From Dethiothermospora halolimnae (GTDB taxonomy: Bacteria; Bacillota; Clostridia; Tissierellales; VENL01): 11,587 nt of DNA. This document shows positions 1-5,222 of this stretch, piece after piece. The notes below the pieces were generated by a model. That model was not told the origin of the DNA. It did not search any database and was given only the letters and a program-made list of their open reading frames with translations. A program made the position numbers and the translations under genes. Location of the stretch: assembly GCF_037577855.1 (NCBI RefSeq), contig NZ_JBAKFX010000082.1:1-11587 (forward strand), given 5' to 3'. Each line of letters opens with the position of its first letter. Position 1 is the first letter of the stretch.

Positions 1-21
1 TCATATTATATAACGGAAATG

Positions 22-57
22 GGAAGGTTATTTTTAACCTTCCTTTTTTTCTTTTTT
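22..57 (+). terminator. Rho-independent terminator of a plus-strand gene outside the window
   Basis: A perfect 9-bp stem (GGAAGGTTA at 22-30, TAACCTTCC at 35-43) with a TTTT loop is followed directly by a T-rich run to 57. This is a textbook intrinsic terminator on the plus strand. It implies a plus-strand gene ending at or before the left edge; a possible in-frame stop TAA lies at 11-13, but too little sequence is present to identify the gene. Confidence 0.85.
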
Positions 58-60
58 GCA

Positions 61-101
61 TAAAAAAATAATATAATGGATATCCATTATACTATTTTTT
101 A
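61..101 (-). terminator. Palindromic terminator, probably for the 127-aa gene (possibly bidirectional)
   Basis: A 20-bp perfect palindrome at 72-91 (centre GGATATCC) is flanked by an A-run on the left (62-67) and a T-run on the right (95-100). Read on the minus strand it is followed by a U-rich stretch, which suits a terminator for the minus-strand gene ending at 174. The T-run on the other side would let it also back up the plus-strand terminator at 22-57. Confidence 0.55.
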
Positions 102-173
102 TTAACTGTCTATTTCCCGACAGCCCCCTATATGTAACACTTTGATTTCTATTTTTTTAAGTAACTATTGCCT

Positions 174-557
174 TCATTTACAATGTACTTCATACCTTAT
201 AGAATCTGTTTGTATCGATAATATTTTTATATATTTTACTGGAAAAAAACGACTGTAGCTTCTATCATCTCCAGCTGAATATTCCACATTAATTTTTTCC
301 GTTATACCTAAATAATTTTCAAATCTTATTTTATCACCTTTTTTAACTTTTACTTCCATATTACTACTGTAAAAGTTTCCTTTATTTTTTCCTAAGTATC
401 CTTCAACAAAGATAAAGTTCAACCTCCAGTTTTCATCCTGGTCTAACTTTGAAGCTCCTCCAAATATTATTTTAGATAAACTACTTTTGTTATTAGAACA
501 TAATATATTATTGCCTAGATATCCTGTTTTACACCACATATATTGGTTTACTTCCAT
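174..557 (-). CDS. Uncharacterised 127-residue protein with three YLG motifs
   Basis: I do not recognise this family. The ORF is likely real: its ATG at 557 is preceded by a strong SD (AAAGGGGGAG, about 6 nt upstream), and a palindromic terminator lies downstream. The 127-residue product has no signal peptide and no membrane segment. It has two cysteines near the N-terminus (C9, C20) and one near the end (C126). The motif YLG recurs at residues 13-15, 54-56 and 82-84 (contexts TGYLGNN, EGYLGKN, ENYLGIT), each followed by a polar, Asn/Lys/Ser-rich stretch. This suggests an internally repeated beta-rich fold of about 30-40 residues per unit, which is inference. It is a separate transcription unit downstream of the HAD phosphatase gene and its terminator; no function can be assigned from context. 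Confidence 0.7.
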   Translation of the reverse strand: MEVNQYMWCKTGYLGNNILCSNNKSSLSKIIFGGASKLDQDENWRLNFIFVEGYLGKNKGNFYSSNMEVKVKKGDKIRFENYLGITEKINVEYSAGDDRSYSRFFPVKYIKILSIQTDSIRYEVHCK

Positions 558-682
558 AAAACTCCCCCTTTAAGCTTGTTCTAAAATTATGTTTATTCTA
601 TTATATTGTTATCATCATAGTATTATTCCTAAATTATATTTACTAAGGGGCTTTATCACTATTCATCTGTTTAAAGTAATAA

Positions 683-704
683 AGACCTGTACGTATGCAG
701 GTCT
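683..704 (-). terminator. Terminator of the HAD phosphatase gene
   Basis: Inverted repeat AGACCTG/CAGGTCT with a short loop, 9 nt after the HAD stop codon. On the minus strand the right arm runs into TCTTTATTA, a moderate U-rich tail. Confidence 0.65.
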
Positions 705-713
705 AAAAATTTT

Positions 714-1358
714 CTATGCCATTTCTTCATATTTTCTAATATATCCATCGGCTAACTCTATAAGTTCTTCTCTATAATCAATTGATGATTCATCTTCAAC
801 GGCATATACCTTCATGCCTGCCCTCTTGGCAGCTAATACTCCAGCATAAGTATCTTCAAATACCAAACATTTTTCAGGAGCCACTTCTAAATCTTCAGCT
901 ACTTTTAGAAAAACATCGGGATTGGGTTTTCCTTTATTAACTTCACAGGAGGTCCTTATGGAACTAAAATATTCTAACAAGCCAAATTTTTTTAATATAT
1001 CTATAGTTCTATCTTTAGAATTGCTAGTTCCAATACCTAGCTTTATGTTACTGGACTTTAAATTATCTATTATTTCTCTAACATTTTCCTTAAGAGTTAC
1101 CTTCTCTTTATAATAATTTAAAACCATAATATCCCACTCTGCCTTTATAGCCTCAATGGATTCTTTTAACTTAAACCTATCTTTAAAGTATTTAGCTGTC
1201 TCAGTAAAACTCATTCCCTCTATTTCCCGCTGCAAATCTTCTGGCAATGCTAAACCTCTTTTTTCTAAAAATTGAATATCAATTTCCTTCCATATCCACA
1301 TGGAATCTATTAATGTTCCATCTAAATCAAATATAACAGCTTCAATGTTATCTAACAC
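714..1358 (-). CDS. HAD-superfamily phosphatase, beta-phosphoglucomutase/phosphatase-like
   Basis: Predicted cytosolic 214-residue hydrolase of the haloacid dehalogenase superfamily, subfamily I (helical cap inserted after motif I). All four catalytic motifs are visible: motif I DLDGT at residues 11-15 (nucleophile D11, acid/base D13), motif II with T111/S112 in GTSNS, motif III with K144 in KGKPNPD, and motif IV FEDT at 167-170 with metal-binding E168/D169. Members of this group dephosphorylate small phosphometabolites or act as phosphoglucomutases; the substrate cannot be read from the sequence. The start is GTG at 1358, supported by the SD AAGGGGGAAG about 5 nt upstream. It lies 65 nt downstream of ppiB on the same strand, but a terminator-like hairpin (1378-1407) sits between them, so its expression may depend on read-through. 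A hairpin terminator follows at 683-704. Confidence 0.9.
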   Translation of the reverse strand: MLDNIEAVIFDLDGTLIDSMWIWKEIDIQFLEKRGLALPEDLQREIEGMSFTETAKYFKDRFKLKESIEAIKAEWDIMVLNYYKEKVTLKENVREIIDNLKSSNIKLGIGTSNSKDRTIDILKKFGLLEYFSSIRTSCEVNKGKPNPDVFLKVAEDLEVAPEKCLVFEDTYAGVLAAKRAGMKVYAVEDESSIDYREELIELADGYIRKYEEMA

Positions 1359-1377
1359 AAAACTTCCCCCTTAATAG

Positions 1378-1407
1378 CTAAAAGGGACAAGCTCTTGTCC
1401 CTTTTAG
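1378..1407 (-). terminator. Hairpin between ppiB and the HAD gene (terminator or attenuator)
   Basis: Near-perfect inverted repeat: CTAAAAGGGACAA pairs with TTGTCCCTTTTAG around a 4-nt loop. The core GC-rich stem (GGGACAA/TTGTCCC) is preceded by AAAA and followed by TTTT on either strand, the layout of an intrinsic terminator. It starts 16 nt after the ppiB stop and ends only about 20 nt before the HAD start, leaving almost no room for a separate HAD promoter. Confidence 0.7.
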
Positions 1408-1423
1408 AATTTCAAATTACAAA

Positions 1424-1945
1424 TTATAATTTTTCTACTTTATCAAATTCATAACCATTTCTTTCTACCGTTACTTTTTTCATAACCTGTGGCTCTAATG
1501 GTTTATCCATTCCATCTCTATTTACCTTTACTATTCTCTGAGCTTCTTCCATCCCTTCTAAAACTTTACCAAAGGAAGCATATTTTCCATCTAAATGGGG
1601 CGTATTAGCCACTGTTATAAAAAATTGAGATCCAGCTGAATCCGGTACCATGGTTCTTGCCATGGAAATAACTCCTTTTTCATGTTTTAAGTTGTTTGTA
1701 TGACCATTTTCACTAAACTCTCCTTTTATAGAGTATCCAGGTCCACCGGAACCAGTTCCATCAGGACATCCTCCCTGTATCATAAACCCTGGTATTACTC
1801 TATGAAAAGTAAGTCCATTATAATAGTCATCTTCTATCAAGGATATAAAGTTATTTACTGTGTTTGGTGCTATATGGGGCATTAGTTCTACCTTGATTTC
1901 GTTTCCATTTTCCATTTCAATAGTTACTATAGGATTCTTAGTCAT
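1424..1945 (-). CDS. ppiB: Peptidyl-prolyl cis-trans isomerase, cyclophilin type
   Basis: Cyclophilin that catalyses cis-trans isomerisation of Xaa-Pro bonds to help protein folding. At 173 residues with no signal peptide or lipobox it is the cytoplasmic bacterial single-domain type. Active-site residues are present in the block FHRVIPGFMIQGG at 47-59 (R49, F54, M55, Q57, matching human cyclophilin A R55, F60, M61, Q63) and in SAGSQFFI at 103-110. The position of the cyclosporin-contacting Trp (W121 of human CypA) is His117 in HLDGKY, as is common in bacterial cyclophilins, so cyclosporin A affinity is predicted to be low (family inference). The ATG at 1945 has the SD AAAGGAAG about 8 nt upstream. 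The gene is probably a single transcription unit closed by the hairpin at 1378-1407. Confidence 0.95.
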   Translation of the reverse strand: MTKNPIVTIEMENGNEIKVELMPHIAPNTVNNFISLIEDDYYNGLTFHRVIPGFMIQGGCPDGTGSGGPGYSIKGEFSENGHTNNLKHEKGVISMARTMVPDSAGSQFFITVANTPHLDGKYASFGKVLEGMEEAQRIVKVNRDGMDKPLEPQVMKKVTVERNGYEFDKVEKL

Positions 1946-2162
1946 TTAAATCTTCCTTTCTTTTTTTAATTATAGCCTTATACTAATTTAAGCTATAACA
2001 TAATCATTTATGTATATAGTTATTTTATCAGAAATTAAGTATAGTTTCTATTTTATTTAATAAAAATATTATGAAACCTTTAAATGAATATATTTAGCAA
2101 TTGTACATACTTTTTAAATTTTCTCCATAACATTCAATCGAAAACCCCCTGTACTCTGATCC
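1946..2162. other. AT-rich intergenic region between divergent ppiB and membrane-protein genes
   Basis: About 375 bp separate the two divergent start codons. The ppiB side contains a minus-strand TATAAT box (plus coordinates 1969-1974), but I find no good -35 partner at 16-18 bp, so a ppiB promoter here is only a guess. The middle has no plausible coding sequence. The right part contains a dispersed hairpin repeat (2163-2212) and the promoter of the plus-strand gene, listed separately. Confidence 0.4.
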
Positions 2163-2212
2163 TTGCACTCTGCACAGAACAAAGAGGAATCGAAGATACC
2201 TTTGTTCCTTAA
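2163..2212 (+). repeat. Dispersed 50-nt hairpin repeat, copy 1
   Basis: This copy aligns without gaps to the reverse complement of 6101-6150, matching at 35 of 50 positions. The conserved blocks are TTGCACT, CACAGAACAAAGA and CCTTTGTTC. Within the copy, GAACAAAG (2177-2184) and CTTTGTTC (2200-2207) form an 8-bp stem around a 15-nt loop. It lies upstream of the plus-strand membrane-protein gene, in the same relative orientation as copy 2 has to rbgA. Function is unknown; it could be a REP-like element or a non-autonomous mobile remnant. Confidence 0.75.
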
Positions 2213-2284
2213 TAATTGCCTGGGTAATAGTCAAATAGCGACATTTCCATATTTTTTTGTTAGAAAATATTACATCTTGTTATT

Positions 2285-2293
2285 TGGTATACT
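2285..2293 (+). promoter_or_regulatory. Extended -10 promoter for the plus-strand membrane-protein gene
   Basis: TG-G-TATACT is a strong extended -10 element; no clear -35 box is seen at 17 bp, which is tolerated by extended -10 promoters. Transcription would start near 2300. That places the TTG codon at 2297 at or before the transcript start, which favours the ATG at 2321 as the translation start. Confidence 0.5.
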
Positions 2294-2320
2294 TTATTGT
2301 ATGTAACTAATACTAAACTT

Positions 2321-2755
2321 ATGTTAACTCACTATATAATATATGGTTTATCAGGTCTTCTATTGGAAACTTTTTGGACTGGTTTCGGTTCTTTATTTTC
2401 AGGAGATATATCATTAACAAGTCGAACTTACCTATGGATGTTTTTCATATATGGTTTGGGAGTTTTCTTTGAGCCAATACATGATAGAATAAGGAGGGAA
2501 AACTTTTTTATAAGGGGTTTAATTTGGGTCTCTTTAATTTACTTAATAGAGTTTTCAACAGGTTTCTTTTTAGATAAAGTTGTTGGGGCATGTCCATGGA
2601 ATTACCTTACAAAAACAAAATTCACTTTGTTTGGGTATATAAGGTTTGATTATTTTCCTGCTTGGTTTATAGCTGGATTGCTATTTGAAAAATATCATGA
2701 TTTTTTAGATAAGAAAGTGTTTAATAAAGATAAGAAAAATGAAAGTATGGAATAA
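2321..2755 (+). CDS. Small four-helix membrane protein, putative ABC-transporter type IV family
   Basis: Integral membrane protein of 144 residues, similar in layout to the clostridial family annotated as putative ABC transporter permease (DUF1113 / ABC-transporter type IV). No partner ATPase gene is nearby and the transport label is not proven. Hydrophobic segments lie at about 4-26, 37-53, 63-84 and 112-125. Conserved-looking polar or aromatic motifs are LETFWTG (15-21), YLWMF (37-41), FEPIHD (50-55), GACPWNY (89-95) and FDYFPAWF (109-116). The Glu in LET and in FEP near membrane faces and the Cys-Pro-Trp motif are the best functional candidates. I chose ATG at 2321 because remembered homologues begin right at the first helix and the extended -10 promoter points to it. 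A TTG at 2297 would add eight residues. Neither start has a convincing SD. It is the only plus-strand gene here and converges on yraN. Confidence 0.8.
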   Translation: MLTHYIIYGLSGLLLETFWTGFGSLFSGDISLTSRTYLWMFFIYGLGVFFEPIHDRIRRENFFIRGLIWVSLIYLIEFSTGFFLDKVVGACPWNYLTKTKFTLFGYIRFDYFPAWFIAGLLFEKYHDFLDKKVFNKDKKNESME

Positions 2756-2779
2756 ATTTAAATTTAATATTTAAAATAA

Positions 2780-2804
2780 GTTGGGGGATTATAAATCCCT
2801 CAAC
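2780..2804. terminator. Hairpin between convergent genes (bidirectional terminator candidate)
   Basis: GTTGGGGGATT pairs with AATCCCTCAAC (one G-T pair) around a 3-nt loop. It lies 25 nt after the stop of the plus-strand membrane protein. On the minus strand it is followed by a U-rich stretch (CTTATTTTAAATATT), so it may equally terminate transcripts coming from yraN. Confidence 0.6.
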
Positions 2805-2818
2805 AACTAAACTTTAGA

Positions 2819-2850
2819 TCACTTCATCGGCCATAGCCTTAAAGAAGTGA
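2819..2850. terminator. Nested hairpin directly downstream of yraN
   Basis: Outer arms TCACTTC (2819-2825) and GAAGTGA (2844-2850) enclose an inner GGC/GCC stem with a CATA loop (2829-2838). It starts 13 nt after the yraN stop. It lacks a good T-run, so it may stabilise the mRNA 3' end rather than terminate by itself; the hairpin at 2780-2804 follows it on the minus strand. Confidence 0.4.
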
Positions 2851-2863
2851 ATATATAAACCTA

Positions 2864-3232
2864 TTATATCCAAAAGGCATCCTTTATATGGTTAATTTTA
2901 TTTTGTTCTTTTAAGAAAACTTCCATTATATCAAAACTAAATTGAGTATTTATTAAATTATTTATTTTTATATAGTATAATGCTGTTTTTCCTATTTTTC
3001 GCTGTTTATTTTTATCAACAAATTCATAAGGATTCCCATATTTTATACTACTTCTAGTTTTAACTTCTATAAATGCAACTATATAATCTTTTCTAGCTAT
3101 TATATCTATTTCTCCAAAACGACTTGAAAAATTTCTATCAATTATTTTATAACCATTTTTTTCTAAGTATTCTATAGCTATATCTTCTCCGATATTTCCT
3201 TTTACTCTTTTATTAGTAAACATATTCTTCAC
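2864..3232 (-). CDS. yraN: YraN/UPF0102 family endonuclease-like protein
   Basis: YraN-family protein of 122 residues with a predicted PD-(D/E)XK nuclease-like fold; its biological role is not settled. The family signature is clear: NIGEDIAIEYLEKNGYKI at about 13-30 (E16, Y22), RNFSSRFGEIDIIA at 33-46 with the acidic pair E41/D43, and FIEVKTR at 54-60 with E56 and K58, which match the catalytic-type E/K of the fold. The C-terminal FDIMEV (100-105) is also typical. The start is GTG at 3232, with AAGGA-like bases just upstream; an ATG at 3223 (residue 4) is an alternative. Its start overlaps the end of the FlhB-like gene by 20 bp, which indicates translational coupling and a shared operon. Linkage of yraN to ylqG/ylqH-like genes is a known Bacillota arrangement. 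Confidence 0.92.
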   Translation of the reverse strand: MKNMFTNKRVKGNIGEDIAIEYLEKNGYKIIDRNFSSRFGEIDIIARKDYIVAFIEVKTRSSIKYGNPYEFVDKNKQRKIGKTALYYIKINNLINTQFSFDIMEVFLKEQNKINHIKDAFWI

Positions 3233-3497
3233 TCTTTTCCTTATCTAATTGATATACAAAGGTCATTATCTCTGCTACAACTGTATAGAGTTCTTCTGGG
3301 ATTTCTTGTCCTACCTCTAATGTTATCAATTCATCTGCTAACTCATGGTTTTCCCATATCTCTACTCCTTCTTCTTTTCCCTTATCCACTATTTTTTCTG
3401 CCGTTAGACCTAAGCCTTTTGCTATTACCTTTGGAGCAATGTCATCCTTATCATATTTTAATGCCGCCGCTATTTTCCTTTTCTTTTTTTTAGACAT
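3213..3497 (-). CDS. Stand-alone FlhB C-terminal-domain protein (YlqH/FlhX-like)
   Basis: A 94-residue soluble protein equivalent to the cytoplasmic C-terminal domain of FlhB, the substrate-specificity switch of the flagellar type III export gate. After a basic tract (KKKKRK, residues 3-8), the segment AAALKYDKDDIAPKVIAKG (10-28) matches the strand following the autocleavage site of FlhB. GVEIWENHELADEL (44-57) and VGQEIPEELYTVVAEIMTFVYQL (62-84) match the rest of the domain. The four FlhB transmembrane helices and the NPTH autocleavage motif are absent; the NPTHYA position is replaced by lysines and KIA. The ATG at 3497 is 4 nt past the FliK-like stop, and its SD (AAGGTG) lies inside the end of that gene, so the two are probably co-translated. 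B. subtilis ylqH is the recognised counterpart; its function is unknown. No flagellar genes are in the window. Confidence 0.9.
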   Translation of the reverse strand: MSKKKKRKIAAALKYDKDDIAPKVIAKGLGLTAEKIVDKGKEEGVEIWENHELADELITLEVGQEIPEELYTVVAEIMTFVYQLDKEKSEEYVY

Positions 3498-3501
3498 TTA
3501 A

Positions 3502-5070
3502 TCACACCTTTATATCTACTATATAATTATCAAACCTATCCTCTTCTATCATGTCAATGGGATCTCTATCCCCTTTCAATATATAATTAGTATAGACATT
3601 ATTGTAATTATGGGCATAAAGCATTTTTTCTATTTTTTCACTGTTTTTTTTAAAATAATCTATAATTTTATCGTTTTCTAGATTAAATGTTAGTTTTATA
3701 TCCTTGTTTACAGTTTCTAATATTATATCTACCTTTTTTAGAGTTTCTGTATTTAATGACATATATACTTTAAAGTTATCTATTTTTTTACTATTCTTCT
3801 TTTTATTTAATACATATATTTTATTAAAAACCTCTTTTATATCGGTTTTAAAAGGTATATAAACAAAGGTACTATTATTATTTAGTTCATTTAAAAATTG
3901 TAATTTATTATTTATATTATCAATGTCTACGTTGACTTTATTAGACTTGTCACTATTACTTTCTAATATAGTTTTAATATTTTTTGTTAGGTCCCTTAAT
4001 TCTTTTATTTCATTTTTTATACTTTCCTTATCCATGTTACTTGATAAATTTTTTATATTAACTTTAAATTTATCTCTTAATTCTTTAGGTATATCTTTAT
4101 CATTCTCTAGATTAGATATCATTTTTTTTATATCATCTTCAATAAAGTCCTTTCCTTCTACTATATCTGTTAGAAACTTTAATTTTTCCATAGATATTTC
4201 TATATCATTTTTCATCATAAATCCTATTCTTTTTAATACTTGGGAAGTTACCTTATTATTGGGTAGTATTGTCTTTAAAGTATCATCTAAGTTACTATCC
4301 AAATTAGATATCTTTTTATCCGTAATTAAGTCTTGTAGTTTACTTATCTTAGATTCTATTATATTATCCTTAGTATCTATATGTAATACATTATTACCTT
4401 CTTTAAAATTATTAATACCTTCATTTATATTGTCATGTCCACCTTCTAAAGAAAGAATATTTTTATTTAAACTTCTTCCCCCTATATCAATAAGTTCACT
4501 TCCTGTTAAAGGTCTATATTGAACTTTATTGTTATCCACTGATAAACTAATTATATCCTTTATATCAGATGTAAATACTTCATTAGATAAAGGGTTAATC
4601 TTTACTTGCCTATTACCATTTATATTGGCTAAATTTTCAAGTTTATTTGCTATATTTATTGTGTTTTTTATTGTAGTACTATTGATGGGCAACTTAAATT
4701 TTAATAGTGACTTTATTATATCACCGTTTTTCTTATTTAAAGGTATGTTATTATTCTTTAAAACATTTCTTATAAAATCATCTTCACTAATATTTTTTAT
4801 ATTTTCATTATTTCCACTATCTAACATGGGACTTATAATTAACTTATTATCAACAGACTTTACTAAAAAATTTAAAATATCTCCTTTAAAGTCGTTTAAT
4901 GAGATATCCGTTTTACCATTAATATATTCTCCATTAGTCAACTTAATAGTTATATTATTTTTTAATATTTCAACTAATTTACCCCTAAGTATATCTCCTT
5001 TTTCTATATTTAATTTTTTACTTAATTTATTTATATTGATATTTTGTCCATAAAGGGAATTGATTTCCAT
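3502..5070 (-). CDS. FliK-like protein (YlqG-type), 522 residues
   Basis: Large, low-complexity, Asn/Lys/Ile/Asp-rich protein. It is assigned as FliK-like (hook-length control/YlqG type) from three points: its C-terminal region, its position directly before the FlhB-C-like gene, and the match of gene order to B. subtilis ylqG-ylqH. Residues about 402-490 resemble a FliK C-terminal core: a beta strand block (KVYMSLNTETLKKVDIILETV, about 434-454), a second strand (IKLTFNLEND) and a helix (IIDYFKKNSEKIEKML). In FliK this part contacts the FlhB C-domain. The N-terminus (22-57, GDILRGKLVEILKNNITIKL) looks like a small beta-barrel. The middle is mostly predicted helix and disorder. There is no signal peptide or membrane segment. 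ATG at 5070 has a strong GGAGG SD 6 nt upstream. It probably binds the adjacent FlhB-like protein; the role is unknown. Confidence 0.7.
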   Translation of the reverse strand: MEINSLYGQNININKLSKKLNIEKGDILRGKLVEILKNNITIKLTNGEYINGKTDISLNDFKGDILNFLVKSVDNKLIISPMLDSGNNENIKNISEDDFIRNVLKNNNIPLNKKNGDIIKSLLKFKLPINSTTIKNTINIANKLENLANINGNRQVKINPLSNEVFTSDIKDIISLSVDNNKVQYRPLTGSELIDIGGRSLNKNILSLEGGHDNINEGINNFKEGNNVLHIDTKDNIIESKISKLQDLITDKKISNLDSNLDDTLKTILPNNKVTSQVLKRIGFMMKNDIEISMEKLKFLTDIVEGKDFIEDDIKKMISNLENDKDIPKELRDKFKVNIKNLSSNMDKESIKNEIKELRDLTKNIKTILESNSDKSNKVNVDIDNINNKLQFLNELNNNSTFVYIPFKTDIKEVFNKIYVLNKKKNSKKIDNFKVYMSLNTETLKKVDIILETVNKDIKLTFNLENDKIIDYFKKNSEKIEKMLYAHNYNNVYTNYILKGDRDPIDMIEEDRFDNYIVDIKV

Positions 5071-5138
5071 ATTAATCCTCCATTTAAAATACTATTATTA
5101 TTATTATCGAATAAGTCGTTAATTTTGTTTAATATATA

Positions 5139-5221
5139 AAATGCCAAATACTAAATAATAAATATCTAGATAAATAAAGGCTATCCTATCTATGATATCT
5201 AATATTTAATATTTGGCATTT
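5139..5221 (-). repeat. 83-bp near-perfect inverted repeat between rbgA and the FliK-like gene
   Basis: Outer arms start with AAATGCCAAATA and end with TATTTGGCATTT. The left arm (5141-5172) pairs with the right arm (5187-5219) along about 33 positions with one gap, around a 14-nt loop. It begins 1 nt beyond the rbgA stop codon. Of the three imperfect positions, two are G-U pairs when read as minus-strand RNA but would be A-C mismatches in plus-strand RNA. That supports an RNA hairpin in the direction of operon transcription. It lacks a long U-run, so it could be a processing or stability element, a weak terminator, or a MITE-like remnant. Confidence 0.8.
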
Positions 5222-5222
5222 A

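Noticed and set aside
1..13. Tail of a plus-strand gene ending at TAA 11-13
   Set aside because: The terminator at 22-57 makes an upstream gene likely, but three or four codons are too few to support a coding feature.
107..124. Small inverted repeat CTGTC/GACAG
   Set aside because: A 5-bp stem in AT-rich DNA is expected by chance, and it lacks a terminator tail.
589..777. Plus-strand 62-codon frame at the end of the HAD gene
   Set aside because: It spans the HAD terminator and part of the HAD coding strand in antisense; no SD and no recognisable motif.
3923..5053. Two long plus-strand reading frames (199 and 174 codons) rich in Leu, Ser, Ile and Phe, looking like membrane proteins
   Set aside because: They lie exactly opposite the FliK-like gene. 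Their hydrophobicity is the antisense image of its Asn/Lys/Asp-rich AT codons, and no SD or conserved motif supports them.
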